A stretch of DNA of 64,000 bases from Alloprevotella sp. Lung230 (GTDB taxonomy: Bacteria > Bacteroidota > Bacteroidia > Bacteroidales > Bacteroidaceae), in NCBI RefSeq assembly GCF_014385435.1, contig NZ_JACSUD010000002.1, positions 124,001 through 188,000 on the forward strand. Reading direction: 5' to 3'. The notes under the pieces were generated by a model. That model worked only from the letters and a program-made list of their open reading frames with translations, had not been told where the DNA came from and ran no database searches. Of the stretch, positions 36,744 through 45,625 are shown piece by piece. Each line of letters starts with the position of its first letter. Position 1 is the first letter of the stretch. The translations under genes and the position numbers were made by a program.

Positions 36744-36751
36744 GCAAAGAT
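36744..36751 (-). promoter_or_regulatory. -7 box for the DUF4301 gene
   Basis: TATCTTTG on the - strand, about 32 bp before the start codon. Confidence 0.6.
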
Positions 36752-36894
36752 ACGACTTTTTAGTACAACGAGAGGGAGAAATATAGAAAAAAATGCATAC
36801 CTCCTCAAATGTTCTCCTTCCCCGTCAACATTTCTTCGACTTAGATTCCGTTCAGTCCTCAATGACGTTCATTATCCCCCTCTAAAAAAAGAAA

Positions 36895-36985
36895 ACCGAG
36901 GCCGCTCCTTTCCGTAACGATGTACTCTCACACATATTGCTATAACTCATAATAGCTATACATCGTTCGGGGCAGGAGGGCCTCG
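36895..36985 (-). terminator. Large imperfect hairpin with T tract
   Basis: About 90 nt: CCGAGGCC...CTCCT...TAACGATGTA pairs with TACATCGTT...AGGAG...GGCCTCGG. On the - strand it is followed by TTTTCTTTTTTTAGAG. It reads as the terminator of the giant surface gene, now about 240 bp from the stop codon because a MITE lies between. Confidence 0.7.
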
Positions 36986-37014
36986 GCCAAATAACCACGT
37001 ACACTTACGCAGTT

Positions 37015-37211
37015 GTAAGTAGGTGTTCGAAATGAATTGATACTAGATTTGTTTCAATTTTTCGTCAGGTCGTCTTTGTGAGGAAGGAGTGTAGCGAGCT
37101 ACACGACTGATGAACAAAGGCGAGATGGCGGAAAAGGGAAACAAAGATGGTGTCAAAGTAGAGAATACCCTACGCAGAAGATCGTTACGATTAATTTTGA
37201 ACACCTACTTA
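37015..37211. mobile_element. MITE-like element, copy 1 (complete)
   Basis: About 198 bp. Left end TAAGTAGGTGTTCGAAAT and right end ATTTTGAACACCTACTTA are imperfect inverted repeats (about 20 of 23 positions). An internal GTGTAGC/GCTACAC hairpin is followed by GACTGATGAACAAAGGC. No coding capacity. A near-identical copy is at 51.7 kb. No clear target duplication seen. The right edge is about 17 bp from the stop codon of the giant gene. Confidence 0.8.
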
Positions 37212-37227
37212 GAGAAAAGTAAGTTGA

Positions 37228-40200
37228 TCATTCCGTCAGCACACGCTGGCGCAGGTGGGGATTCACCATAGCGGGATAGCGCTTCTTGAAGCGTACCGTG
37301 ATGATGGGGCTTTCCACAACACAGGTGCCTGAGGTGGTCACGCGCTTGTAATAAACCGTAGAGCCGTAACGCTGCGTTTCGGTAAAAGTCTCGTTCGTCG
37401 CACTGGCTATGTTTGTCCACGATGTTTTGTCCAAACTGCGCTGCCACTGATAGCTCCGGGTGGGGCTGCCCGAAAGCAGACCGGCCGTGAGGGTGAAGGG
37501 GTTCTTGTGGTCGATGGTCACGTTGAGTTCTTCATTAGAGACTGTCTGTGTCATGCCCGGGTCTACCGTAATGGTCGACACACCACTGATGCCGGAGCAG
37601 TTGCCCAACACCGTCACACGCCGCACATGGTACGTACCGGTATAGGGCGGAGCATAGGTGAGTTGTTCACTCGTGGCTCCTGCAATCCCTTTCCAACCAT
37701 TTGCATTGCTGAGGTCGTCGTTAATCTGCCACTGATACTTATGAAGCGTAGAAGGCAGACCGTCACTCACAACAGTGGGTGCCCCGATATTTATGGTAGC
37801 GGTTTGTCCGGCACATACGCGAGCACTGGTAGTCGTGGGCACTTCCTGCACTTTCACCACATGCACCTTGATCGTAGCGTCAATGGTTGTGGTGCAAGAG
37901 CTGGGCAACACTTTCAGCAGATACGTACCGGCACGTGCTGCCGTCGCGGTAAAACTCAGTTGTGGATTGGTCGAAGAGAATCCATTCGGCCCTGTCCAGC
38001 TGTAGGTCGCTCCTACCAGATTAATGGGGGTATAGGTTAGTTGCTCTCCTTCACAAAAATAGACTTCTCGACTCATGGCTAGTCCTATTTTTGCAGGAGC
38101 TTGCAACTGCACGTCTTGATGAATATAGGTCAAGCCACAATTATCGGTGGCATCAATACGATAGGTTTCGCCCAACTGCCCTGTATAGAAGGTTGTTGCT
38201 CCGTTCACATTGGCATGCGTATCCACCACCGTACCATCGGACTTCTTCAGGATATAAGTATAAGGGGGATGCCCGGCTTTCAGCCCAATCGTGATAACTC
38301 CCTGATTACTACTCGGACAGAAGAAACTCAACGATTGAGCTCCATCGAAGTTGAGGAAATAGCGAGAGAGATCTAATTTATACTCTTGAGAGGAACAAGT
38401 ACTACCATCCTGGAATTTGGCTGTAAGGTATACGCTAGGATAAGCATTATAAGTGGAGAAGGATTGCCCCCAGTTGTAGGAGCCTTCTCGGCAAGACCAT
38501 CCCACACAGTATCCAGACATGGACACAGGTTCTTTTCCACTTGGGAAATAGGCACGCCCCTGCGGAGTTACATGTAACTTACCATCACAATCCATCGTCA
38601 CGATAGGATCGTGCATTTCAAACTTAATGCTCTCCTCTGTTGTTACCTTAAAAGTTCCAGTCTTTGGTCCACAATCTTCAGTAACGGTAAAGACATAGTT
38701 ACCCGCCGTAAGTTGATAGGCAGGTTTTACCACACCTCCCGATTGCACCATCCATTTTCCTGAAGGTCCCCAGATTCGTAGATAATGATAGGTGTCGCGA
38801 GCCTGGTTCCAAAGCGGCTCATCACAGTAAAACACTTCACCGGTTGTAGTGTTACGAAACTCAATGCGAAGAATCTTGGGAATACGTTTATCTCTATCTT
38901 GTGTACCTGATGGATATTGAGGGAAGAGGGCGGTGTAGTCCTCGCCCAGATAAGGATAATTAGATCCATATCCTGGGCATTTATTCCCTACAACGTAGTC
39001 ACCTATATGATAGCTTGTAGGAAGAGCGTAACTAACAACATGCTGATGGATGGCAGAAAAGTAGGATGTGCCGTCCTCTTTCACAAAATCGATGTAGTAG
39101 CGCTGATTTCTTGCATAGAATGTATTGCTTTTCCAGCTTGCACTATAAGTGATGTCCATCAAAGGACTTCGCTCAATTTCAGTCATCCCTGAATTCCGTA
39201 CGATAAAGCGCCCACGTCCCATACAAGGCAGGTTGCCTACATTCCAAGTATAATACTCTCCTGTACAAGTCGTGGTCCGATTATAAATAATGGCCTCCAT
39301 ATAAGGTGTATATGTGTATGGCGCGATTTGCTTCTGCCACAACTGGGTGGAAGTACCAGCCAAATTGATTTGATAGAAGTAAGTGTCGTCATTGGGTACT
39401 TGCAAGTCTTCAAAGTTATGCTTTTCCCAACCATAGTTGGTTATGGTCTTCTGCTTAACAATACTACCTGTCGCCGAGCCTTTTCTCACAATGATATCAT
39501 AAGATTGGCATGATGTTGCCGCAAAACGCGTCAAATTCAAGGTGCCCATACAACGGTCTTCATACAAGTCCGCTCCAGCTGCGATATTACAGAGATTGAT
39601 TCCAGACAAAGACACGCGCTTTACGATTGAAGGGCATGATTTCAGACGCAAGAGTACATCGACCCCTGCTGAGACATTAAAGCTGGGAAAAGTATCTGTC
39701 ACCAACATATAACGATCAGAAGTGCTACCATAGGAGAACCTAGACGACCAAGGCTGAGTGGTTCTATTTCCACCGGGTGGAACAACGGCGATTTCATATG
39801 GAGATTTACCATAATAATAGGTCTCCACAAACTTCTGCATCTCCGTTTGTGACAATGCTGAGAGGTCTATTTTGACGCTAGCCCGCAAACTACAAGAATT
39901 AGGGAGAACTTCGACACACTGATAGAGTCCTGTCACTTTCGCAACTTCCGGAATGGCAGGCACAACCACATTAGGCACCGTCACATCCATACAGCCATCG
40001 GTAACCCAAAGCTTATAAGTTCCAGGAATTAGATCGCCGCCCCATCTTTCGTAAGAATAGTCACTAATTGGCTTAAGTTCCTTTTTAGGAGATACAGGCC
40101 CATTAGGGTCTTCGATGACATAAACGTGAACAAGTCTGTTCCAATAATTACTATTACTTCCTCCGATTGAAAGTCCTATTACTCCTTGGGCTGGACAGAC

Positions 40201-43200
40201 ATAGGTTGCTTTATGTTTGTCCGGATCTTGTACAACCGTCAATGGTGCTGTGTAACTTGTAGGAAGAGTTATATCCTGCTCTTTGGTATACGTCTGCAAA
40301 TTTCCTTCACTATCTATGCATGTTCCCTTGGCTGTCAGTTTGTAAGTACCGGGAGGAAGGCCGATGAATTTCTTCACTTCCGTTGGGTCGGTAGTTTCTG
40401 CAGTTTGTGGGGTACCACCGGAAGAGTTTTGCAAAATGTACTCCATCTTACTCAACCTTCCTTTACTCTGCTCATAAACGTAGGCTTCAATTATACCGTT
40501 CGAGTGGCAAGTCAAATTGTGGCTGCTATAACCAATGTTAAGGGAAGATTCTGGAACAGTAGCCGTAAGCATCTTTTCAGCAGCAATGCAAGCACTCGAA
40601 TAGGTTACTTTAATATCATACGTACCCCCGGGAAGTCTAAGGGTAGTATTGATGCCGGGATGAGTTTCATCCAGAGCCAAAACTCCCGTCGTATGATTTG
40701 TCACCTCATAGTGTACGCTCAAATTTGGATCTTCTGGAGAGAGGCGAATATTCACCTTGCCCAATTCACAAGGATTGGTTTGGGGTTCTACCCATGCTGT
40801 CACATCCATTGCTGTAGCTGCAGTGATATAGACGGTTTTGTCAAGATTGGCTCCACAATAGACATAACGAATTTTATAATACAACCCTGGAGTTAAATTT
40901 GTAAATTCTGCTCGTTCAATCACCGAACTTGATGAGATAGAATCATAAGCAACATCTCCCGTACGGTCATAAAGATACACTTTCGTGGGCATTTGGGCAT
41001 AACCTTTCGTCAAGAGGTCAGAAGTCATAACCACTCCGGCAGCTTGGCAGCCTGGGTAGTAGGGGACAACTTTTACATCAATGGCATCTTCAGGATATTT
41101 TTTAGCGTGCTGCCAATCGTCTCGTCCAATTTGTACATAAACTTCTCCGCAACCCACCTCGGCCACAATTTTTACTCCTGCTTCTGGAAGATTGTTGAAG
41201 GTAATCTTTTCATCGGGAGATGCTGCCACTTTGGTTTCCAACAGATGTCCATTGGTATCATACGCCTTATAGGTTACACTGCCTGAAATGGATAATGGAT
41301 TTCCTAGGCGATCTGACAAATGTACTTCAATACTCTGATTGTTAGTACAGAAGTCCCCTCTATCCAGTATACTGTATAATATAGTCACGTTACCTTGTGA
41401 GCTCCGTCCCCAACCTTCTGGAACGATAGTAGGAGGAAGTGAGCCGGAGGTTGAACATGTTCCGCTACCAGATAGGAGATAAGAGAGAGTATAGGTGCCG
41501 GCAGGAAGTCCCTCATAAGTGATATAAGCAGTTGACTTGCGTGTATAAGCGTATGTAGTACCGTTTTGATCGCGTAGAGTGAACTTAACTTTCGAGATAT
41601 CGTTAAAGAAATAATAATTGATGGCACCACTTCTTCCACAACTTGCTGGAGTTACAGAATATGCTTTATTAACTATTTTTTCTGATAACTTCGCTTCAAT
41701 TTTAAAAGTGCCCGAAGATACTTTTCTGTTACCACACACCATCAATTCGTAGGTATAATCTCCCGTAGCAAGGTTGCGCAATGTGATGTTGGGAACTGAA
41801 CTCGACACCTCATCGTCATAAATAGGTGTAGTCGTGCCCACCTTATGGACAAGGAGCTTAGCAGAAAGGTTAGCAAAAACAGATTGCGAAAGCGTTGTAT
41901 TGATTGTTACGCTACCCAAGGCTTCACAGTCAGGAGAAGGAACCATTGTCTCTGCAGCTATGCTTGCAGAAGGCAATGTATAATAAGAAGTGATACTATC
42001 ATTAAACACCATGACGGGTGTACCACAAGCAGGAATAATTTTAAACTTAACATAAGAGTTGTCCTTACCAAGATCTTCAATGTCACTCGCAGCTACTGGA
42101 ACAGTCCACTTGTCATCTTTCAGTGCCGGAAGCAGACCGCTACCCAGCAGTTTATCTTTGTAGTAAAGTTCATAAGTTGCTCCATCTACGAATCGCTTAG
42201 CTGCAGCAGAACTCAATTGAGCGGCAGAATAATCTTTAGCATATTGGAGAGGTAAACCTTCGGAACAGGTGCCAAGGAGGAAACGTCCGGTTGTAGGTGG
42301 AGTGCTCCAACCATTGTCTTCCCCTGCCACAGTTATCCCTGTACTATTGTTCGAAGATATCGTAGAAGTAGCATTCAACTCTTCTCCACAAGTTGTTCTA
42401 AATTTAAGGGTATAAGCTCCCGGCACCAGCCCCGACAATGTTTTGGTACGGTCGGTTTTGGAGAGAGAGAGAGTACGCACCGGCGTGCCCTCGTTGTAGA
42501 GGATGAGCGTGGAGTTGTCTAAGTAGACGCCATTCTCCAGCTCCACTTTGAGCGTTCCGGTAGGGTCGCAGAAGTAATCGGCGCGCGTGGCCGTGACCTT
42601 CAAATCGCCCAAACTGACGATGGGCACAGCTGCCGTTGCGGATTGCGTTTGTCCCGCCCATGTGGCTGAAATCGTGTAGTTGCCGGGGGCGAGCCCTTCG
42701 AAGACAGCGCTCTCTTCCGTCACACCGAGTTGAGTCGTCGGTGCACCGCCGCCATTGGGTGTGAGCGTATAGTCCACAGGGCAGGCCTCACTCGTGCCCG
42801 GCACCGTGGCCGAAATCTTACCGATGGAGCAATGAGCGTACGTGCCTTGCAGAGCACTCGCTGAGAGCGTGCCGGCGCTACCGATGGGGACGGTGAAAGG
42901 CACCGTCTCCACCGTACCGCAGTCGCTCGTGGCGCGGAGTTCATAGTTGCCACTGGGCAGATTGAGGAACGTATGTGTAAAGTTCGGATAGACAAGCTGT
43001 TCGGTTTGCAAGGCAGCACCGCCACCGGAGGGAAGCACTTCGTACTTCAAGCCGTTCACGCCCATCACGCGGGCCACGGCCACGCGAACACCTCCGGCAC
43101 AAGCTGTGCCGCGCGTGGGAATGGGCGTGGGCAGGATGGAGAAGTAGCCCACTTTGACCGTCTCTTCTACTTCATAAGCACCGTTCTTAAATGCAGCGGT

Positions 43201-43851
43201 GGGCGAAGCAGGCGTGCACGCCGGAGTGGCGCGCATCACCACCTTGTACGTGCCCGAGGGGAGGTTGTAGAATGTGCTCTCGGCATAAGGCGTGTTGGAA
43301 GTCATCGAATTCAAAAGCGTCGTACCTTGATAAAGGAAATATTCCGCTTTGGTGAAGCCCGTTACGGCTCCGACTGACACATCGATAGAACCGGCCGTGG
43401 CCGAGCATCCACCCGCAGGTGTGGTTTCAAACACCGGCGCCACCGCGTGGGGCTGTTCGGAGCGGTGCGTGAGTGGGGAGAACACCACTTCCTGCGTGCC
43501 GGAGGGACAAGTGCCGGTGACGCGCAGGTGGATGGTTTGCCCCGCTGCCCAACTGGTGAGGGGAATGGTGGTGGGTACGGACAGATTGGTCTGCTCCACG
43601 GGATTGGCCCATGTTGCGCCATCGGTCGAGGTTTCGTAGGTGAGCTTCGAGAAGCCCGCCACGTTGTTGCGATAGGTCACGATGATTTGGCCGGCCGTGC
43701 CACAATCAGCATTGGCGGCGTAATAGTTGACCTTGAAATCGCTCACTTTCAGTTCCGGACAAGTGCTTTGTGCAACAGCCAGAATGCTCCACAGTCCGGT
43801 GACGAGCAGGAGTGCCCAACGGATTGGAAGCGCAGAGAGAAATCTTTGCAT
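37228..43851 (-). CDS. Giant secreted repeat protein, putative surface adhesin
   Basis: 2207 residues with a signal peptide (MQRFLSALPIRWALLLVTGL..., cleavage near AVAQS). The rest is at least a dozen units of roughly 100 residues, each with a Cys and a closing strand such as NLPSGTYKVVM, GLAPGNYTISA, GLVPGAYTLKF, GLPPGTYKLTA, LIPGTYKLWV, as in SprB-like and Ig-like repeat proteins. The last 300 residues have Ig/PKD-like phrases (YSWTGPNGFSSTNPQL, YQWQRSLDKTSWT). I see no typical type IX C-terminal signal domain; it ends VRFKKRYPAMVNPHLRQRVLTE, 20 residues RFKKRYPAMVNPHLRQRVLT. Residues about 478-1930 come from markedly AT-richer DNA. A MITE lies just after the stop. Exact function unknown. 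Confidence 0.8.
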   Translation of the reverse strand: MQRFLSALPIRWALLLVTGLWSILAVAQSTCPELKVSDFKVNYYAANADCGTAGQIIVTYRNNVAGFSKLTYETSTDGATWANPVEQTNLSVPTTIPLTSWAAGQTIHLRVTGTCPSGTQEVVFSPLTHRSEQPHAVAPVFETTPAGGCSATAGSIDVSVGAVTGFTKAEYFLYQGTTLLNSMTSNTPYAESTFYNLPSGTYKVVMRATPACTPASPTAAFKNGAYEVEETVKVGYFSILPTPIPTRGTACAGGVRVAVARVMGVNGLKYEVLPSGGGAALQTEQLVYPNFTHTFLNLPSGNYELRATSDCGTVETVPFTVPIGSAGTLSASALQGTYAHCSIGKISATVPGTSEACPVDYTLTPNGGGAPTTQLGVTEESAVFEGLAPGNYTISATWAGQTQSATAAVPIVSLGDLKVTATRADYFCDPTGTLKVELENGVYLDNSTLILYNEGTPVRTLSLSKTDRTKTLSGLVPGAYTLKFRTTCGEELNATSTISSNNSTGITVAGEDNGWSTPPTTGRFLLGTCSEGLPLQYAKDYSAAQLSSAAAKRFVDGATYELYYKDKLLGSGLLPALKDDKWTVPVAASDIEDLGKDNSYVKFKIIPACGTPVMVFNDSITSYYTLPSASIAAETMVPSPDCEALGSVTINTTLSQSVFANLSAKLLVHKVGTTTPIYDDEVSSSVPNITLRNLATGDYTYELMVCGNRKVSSGTFKIEAKLSEKIVNKAYSVTPASCGRSGAINYYFFNDISKVKFTLRDQNGTTYAYTRKSTAYITYEGLPAGTYTLSYLLSGSGTCSTSGSLPPTIVPEGWGRSSQGNVTILYSILDRGDFCTNNQSIEVHLSDRLGNPLSISGSVTYKAYDTNGHLLETKVAASPDEKITFNNLPEAGVKIVAEVGCGEVYVQIGRDDWQHAKKYPEDAIDVKVVPYYPGCQAAGVVMTSDLLTKGYAQMPTKVYLYDRTGDVAYDSISSSSVIERAEFTNLTPGLYYKIRYVYCGANLDKTVYITAATAMDVTAWVEPQTNPCELGKVNIRLSPEDPNLSVHYEVTNHTTGVLALDETHPGINTTLRLPGGTYDIKVTYSSACIAAEKMLTATVPESSLNIGYSSHNLTCHSNGIIEAYVYEQSKGRLSKMEYILQNSSGGTPQTAETTDPTEVKKFIGLPPGTYKLTAKGTCIDSEGNLQTYTKEQDITLPTSYTAPLTVVQDPDKHKATYVCPAQGVIGLSIGGSNSNYWNRLVHVYVIEDPNGPVSPKKELKPISDYSYERWGGDLIPGTYKLWVTDGCMDVTVPNVVVPAIPEVAKVTGLYQCVEVLPNSCSLRASVKIDLSALSQTEMQKFVETYYYGKSPYEIAVVPPGGNRTTQPWSSRFSYGSTSDRYMLVTDTFPSFNVSAGVDVLLRLKSCPSIVKRVSLSGINLCNIAAGADLYEDRCMGTLNLTRFAATSCQSYDIIVRKGSATGSIVKQKTITNYGWEKHNFEDLQVPNDDTYFYQINLAGTSTQLWQKQIAPYTYTPYMEAIIYNRTTTCTGEYYTWNVGNLPCMGRGRFIVRNSGMTEIERSPLMDITYSASWKSNTFYARNQRYYIDFVKEDGTSYFSAIHQHVVSYALPTSYHIGDYVVGNKCPGYGSNYPYLGEDYTALFPQYPSGTQDRDKRIPKILRIEFRNTTTGEVFYCDEPLWNQARDTYHYLRIWGPSGKWMVQSGGVVKPAYQLTAGNYVFTVTEDCGPKTGTFKVTTEESIKFEMHDPIVTMDCDGKLHVTPQGRAYFPSGKEPVSMSGYCVGWSCREGSYNWGQSFSTYNAYPSVYLTAKFQDGSTCSSQEYKLDLSRYFLNFDGAQSLSFFCPSSNQGVITIGLKAGHPPYTYILKKSDGTVVDTHANVNGATTFYTGQLGETYRIDATDNCGLTYIHQDVQLQAPAKIGLAMSREVYFCEGEQLTYTPINLVGATYSWTGPNGFSSTNPQLSFTATAARAGTYLLKVLPSSCTTTIDATIKVHVVKVQEVPTTTSARVCAGQTATINIGAPTVVSDGLPSTLHKYQWQINDDLSNANGWKGIAGATSEQLTYAPPYTGTYHVRRVTVLGNCSGISGVSTITVDPGMTQTVSNEELNVTIDHKNPFTLTAGLLSGSPTRSYQWQRSLDKTSWTNIASATNETFTETQRYGSTVYYKRVTTSGTCVVESPIITVRFKKRYPAMVNPHLRQRVLTE

Positions 43852-43913
43852 GGTGTGAGAAATTATAATGTTTCGTGTTTATATTTTATGCAGAAAGGAG
43901 AATGGGGTTTCCA

Positions 43914-43945
43914 CAAAGGTAATGCGCATAAAAAATATAAACAAA
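43914..43945 (-). promoter_or_regulatory. Promoter of the giant surface protein gene
   Basis: On the - strand TTTG (43942-43945), 20 bp, then TACCTTTG (43914-43921): a full Bacteroidota -33/-7 pair about 63 bp before the start codon. Confidence 0.75.
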
Positions 43946-43977
43946 AGAAACGGCGAAAAAGTGAATAAATCAAATTA

Positions 43978-43991
43978 CCCCCCCCCCCCCC
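43978..43991. repeat. Poly-C/poly-G tract upstream of the giant gene promoter
   Basis: About 14 consecutive C on the + strand (G on the coding strand of the giant gene), roughly 35 bp upstream of its -33 element. Homopolymers of this length change length by slipped-strand mispairing. Confidence 0.85.
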
Positions 43992-44095
43992 GATTTTGAA
44001 AGCTATAGTTTACAAAACAGACTAAAATCAAAGAAGGAGACGCTCAAAAGGGAGATGCCGGACGCTCTGTCCGATGGATATTTATTGCGCTGCCG

Positions 44096-44155
44096 TTGCA
44101 ACTTACTTGTCTCCTTTGGAAAGTTATTTCTCTCCCTTGCAAAGTTGCGCAGATG
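44096..44155. repeat. Degenerate tandem array, class D, locus 1
   Basis: Three units of TTGCAAAGTT plus a pyrimidine-rich spacer (TTGCAACTTACTTGTCTCC, TTGGAAAGTTATTTCTCTCC, TTGCAAAGTTGCGC) at 20-21 bp pitch, just left of the class B array. Confidence 0.55.
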
Positions 44156-44164
44156 GGAGAAAAA

Positions 44165-44252
44165 CTATAAACCAAACTTTGAATTATATAAACCAAGGTT
44201 TGAATTACATAAACCAAACCTTGAATTACATAAACCAAAGTTTGGTTTATAG
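44165..44252. repeat. Palindromic tandem array, class B, locus 1
   Basis: Four units of ATAAACCAAGGTTTGAATTA type at about 21-bp pitch; the core alternates AAACTTTG, AAGGTTTG, AAACCTTG, AAAGTTTG. The ends form a perfect 17-bp inverted repeat (CTATAAACCAAACTTTG ... CAAAGTTTGGTTTATAG). Lies in the divergent gap between the giant gene and fabD. Confidence 0.85.
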
Positions 44253-44400
44253 ATTATCTTTGAGAAAAAGACTTTTTCTCCTTTTCCCTCAACATGGGTT
44301 GTGCTTCCGGTGAAAGAGAAAGAGAGGCAGCATCGTTTCAAAAACAAGGGCAAAAACTGCTTTTCTTCTCAAAAAGCACGTTCAAACAAAGATAAATTCT

Positions 44401-44408
44401 TATTTTTG
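44401..44408 (+). promoter_or_regulatory. -7 box for fabD
   Basis: TATTTTTG, about 94 bp before the fabD start. A CAAAGATA (TATCTTTG on the - strand) at 44387 could drive transcription towards the repeat array instead. Confidence 0.5.
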
Positions 44409-44501
44409 CTCCTGCAATGAAGTGGACGGTGGCTTTTCTGCCGTGTCCATATCATCCAACAAAAAGCAACATCATCCATTAAACTCAACAAACAAGAAAG
44501 T

Positions 44502-45404
44502 ATGAAAGCATACGTTTTCCCCGGTCAGGGCGCACAATTCGTAGGTATGGGCAAAGATCTTTATGAAAATCACCCCATTGCCAAAGAGTATTTTGGAAAG
44601 GCCAATGAAATCTTGGGCTTCCGCATCACCGACATCATGTTTGCAGGCACGGACGAAGAACTCAAGCAGACGAAAGTGACGCAACCGGCCGTGTTCCTCC
44701 ACAGCGTCATCAGCGCACTCTGCCTCGGCGATGCCTTCCAACCGGAGATGGTGGCCGGACACTCCCTCGGCGAACTTTCGGCCCTCACGGCTGCCGGTTG
44801 TCTGACCTTCGAAGATGGTCTGCGCCTTGTGGCCAAGCGTGCTTTGGCCATGCAGGCAGCTTGCGAAGCATGCCCCGGCACGATGGCTGCGGTGATTGGC
44901 TTGGAAGATGCTCAGATTGAATCCATCTGCCGCGAGGTGAGCGAAGAGACGGGCAAGGTGGTCATCTGTGCCAACTACAACTGCCCCGGACAGCTCGTCA
45001 TCTCCGGCGAACGCGAAGGCGTGGAAGTGGCGTGCAATCGTCTCAAAGAAGCCGGTGCGAAGCGGGCTTTGGTGCTCCCCGTGGGCGGTGCTTTCCACTC
45101 CCCCATCATGCAGCCTGCCAAGGAGGAACTGGAAGCGGCCATCGCCGCCACTACCTTCCACACACCGCGTTGTCCCGTTTATCAGAACGTGGACGGCGAA
45201 GCGCACACTGCTCCCGAGGAAATCAAGGCCAACCTGATTGCCCAACTGACGGCTTCGGTGTTGTGGACCAAGGAAGTGAACAACATGGTGGCAGCCGGTG
45301 CCACGGAGTTTACGGAGTGTGGTCCCGGCAAGGCGCTGCAAGGCATGATTTCGAAAATCTGCAAGGGCAATGATGCCGTGAGCGTGCAGGGCACCCATAT
45401 GTAA
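44502..45404 (+). CDS. fabD: Malonyl-CoA:ACP transacylase
   Basis: Loads malonyl groups onto acyl carrier protein for fatty-acid synthesis. 300 residues. PGQGAQFVGMG at the N-terminus, nucleophile Ser88 in GHSLGE, His199 in GGAFHSPIM, and ECGPGKALQGM near the end. Here it stands alone, without fabH, fabG or acpP. It begins about 650 bp from the divergent giant gene, with a -7 box and repeats in between. Confidence 0.95.
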   Translation: MKAYVFPGQGAQFVGMGKDLYENHPIAKEYFGKANEILGFRITDIMFAGTDEELKQTKVTQPAVFLHSVISALCLGDAFQPEMVAGHSLGELSALTAAGCLTFEDGLRLVAKRALAMQAACEACPGTMAAVIGLEDAQIESICREVSEETGKVVICANYNCPGQLVISGEREGVEVACNRLKEAGAKRALVLPVGGAFHSPIMQPAKEELEAAIAATTFHTPRCPVYQNVDGEAHTAPEEIKANLIAQLTASVLWTKEVNNMVAAGATEFTECGPGKALQGMISKICKGNDAVSVQGTHM

Positions 45405-45625
45405 GAACAACGCTCTTTACGAGAGAGAAGGAAGTTTGCTTGTCGAGACCAACTTTCTTCCCTCTTCTCTTTTGGGTAGGTTCGTTTCACAGACATGTTC
45501 TCCCCACGGCAGTGCTCAAAACTCATCCTTCGTTTTGCCACTGCTCATCCGGCTGAACGAAAATGTTCATCCTCTTTCTTTTCTGCCGAAACTTGCAGCC
45601 GGACCACCGACAGACTTTTTCTACT

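Noticed and set aside
43978-43991. Poly-C run as a sequencing error
   Set aside because: Cannot be excluded for exact length, but a run of about 14 is unlikely to arise wholly from error, and its position next to a surface-gene promoter makes biological sense.
44165-44353. 62-codon ORF on the - strand at 44.2 kb
   Set aside because: Much of it is translation of the class B tandem repeat; it has no start signal.
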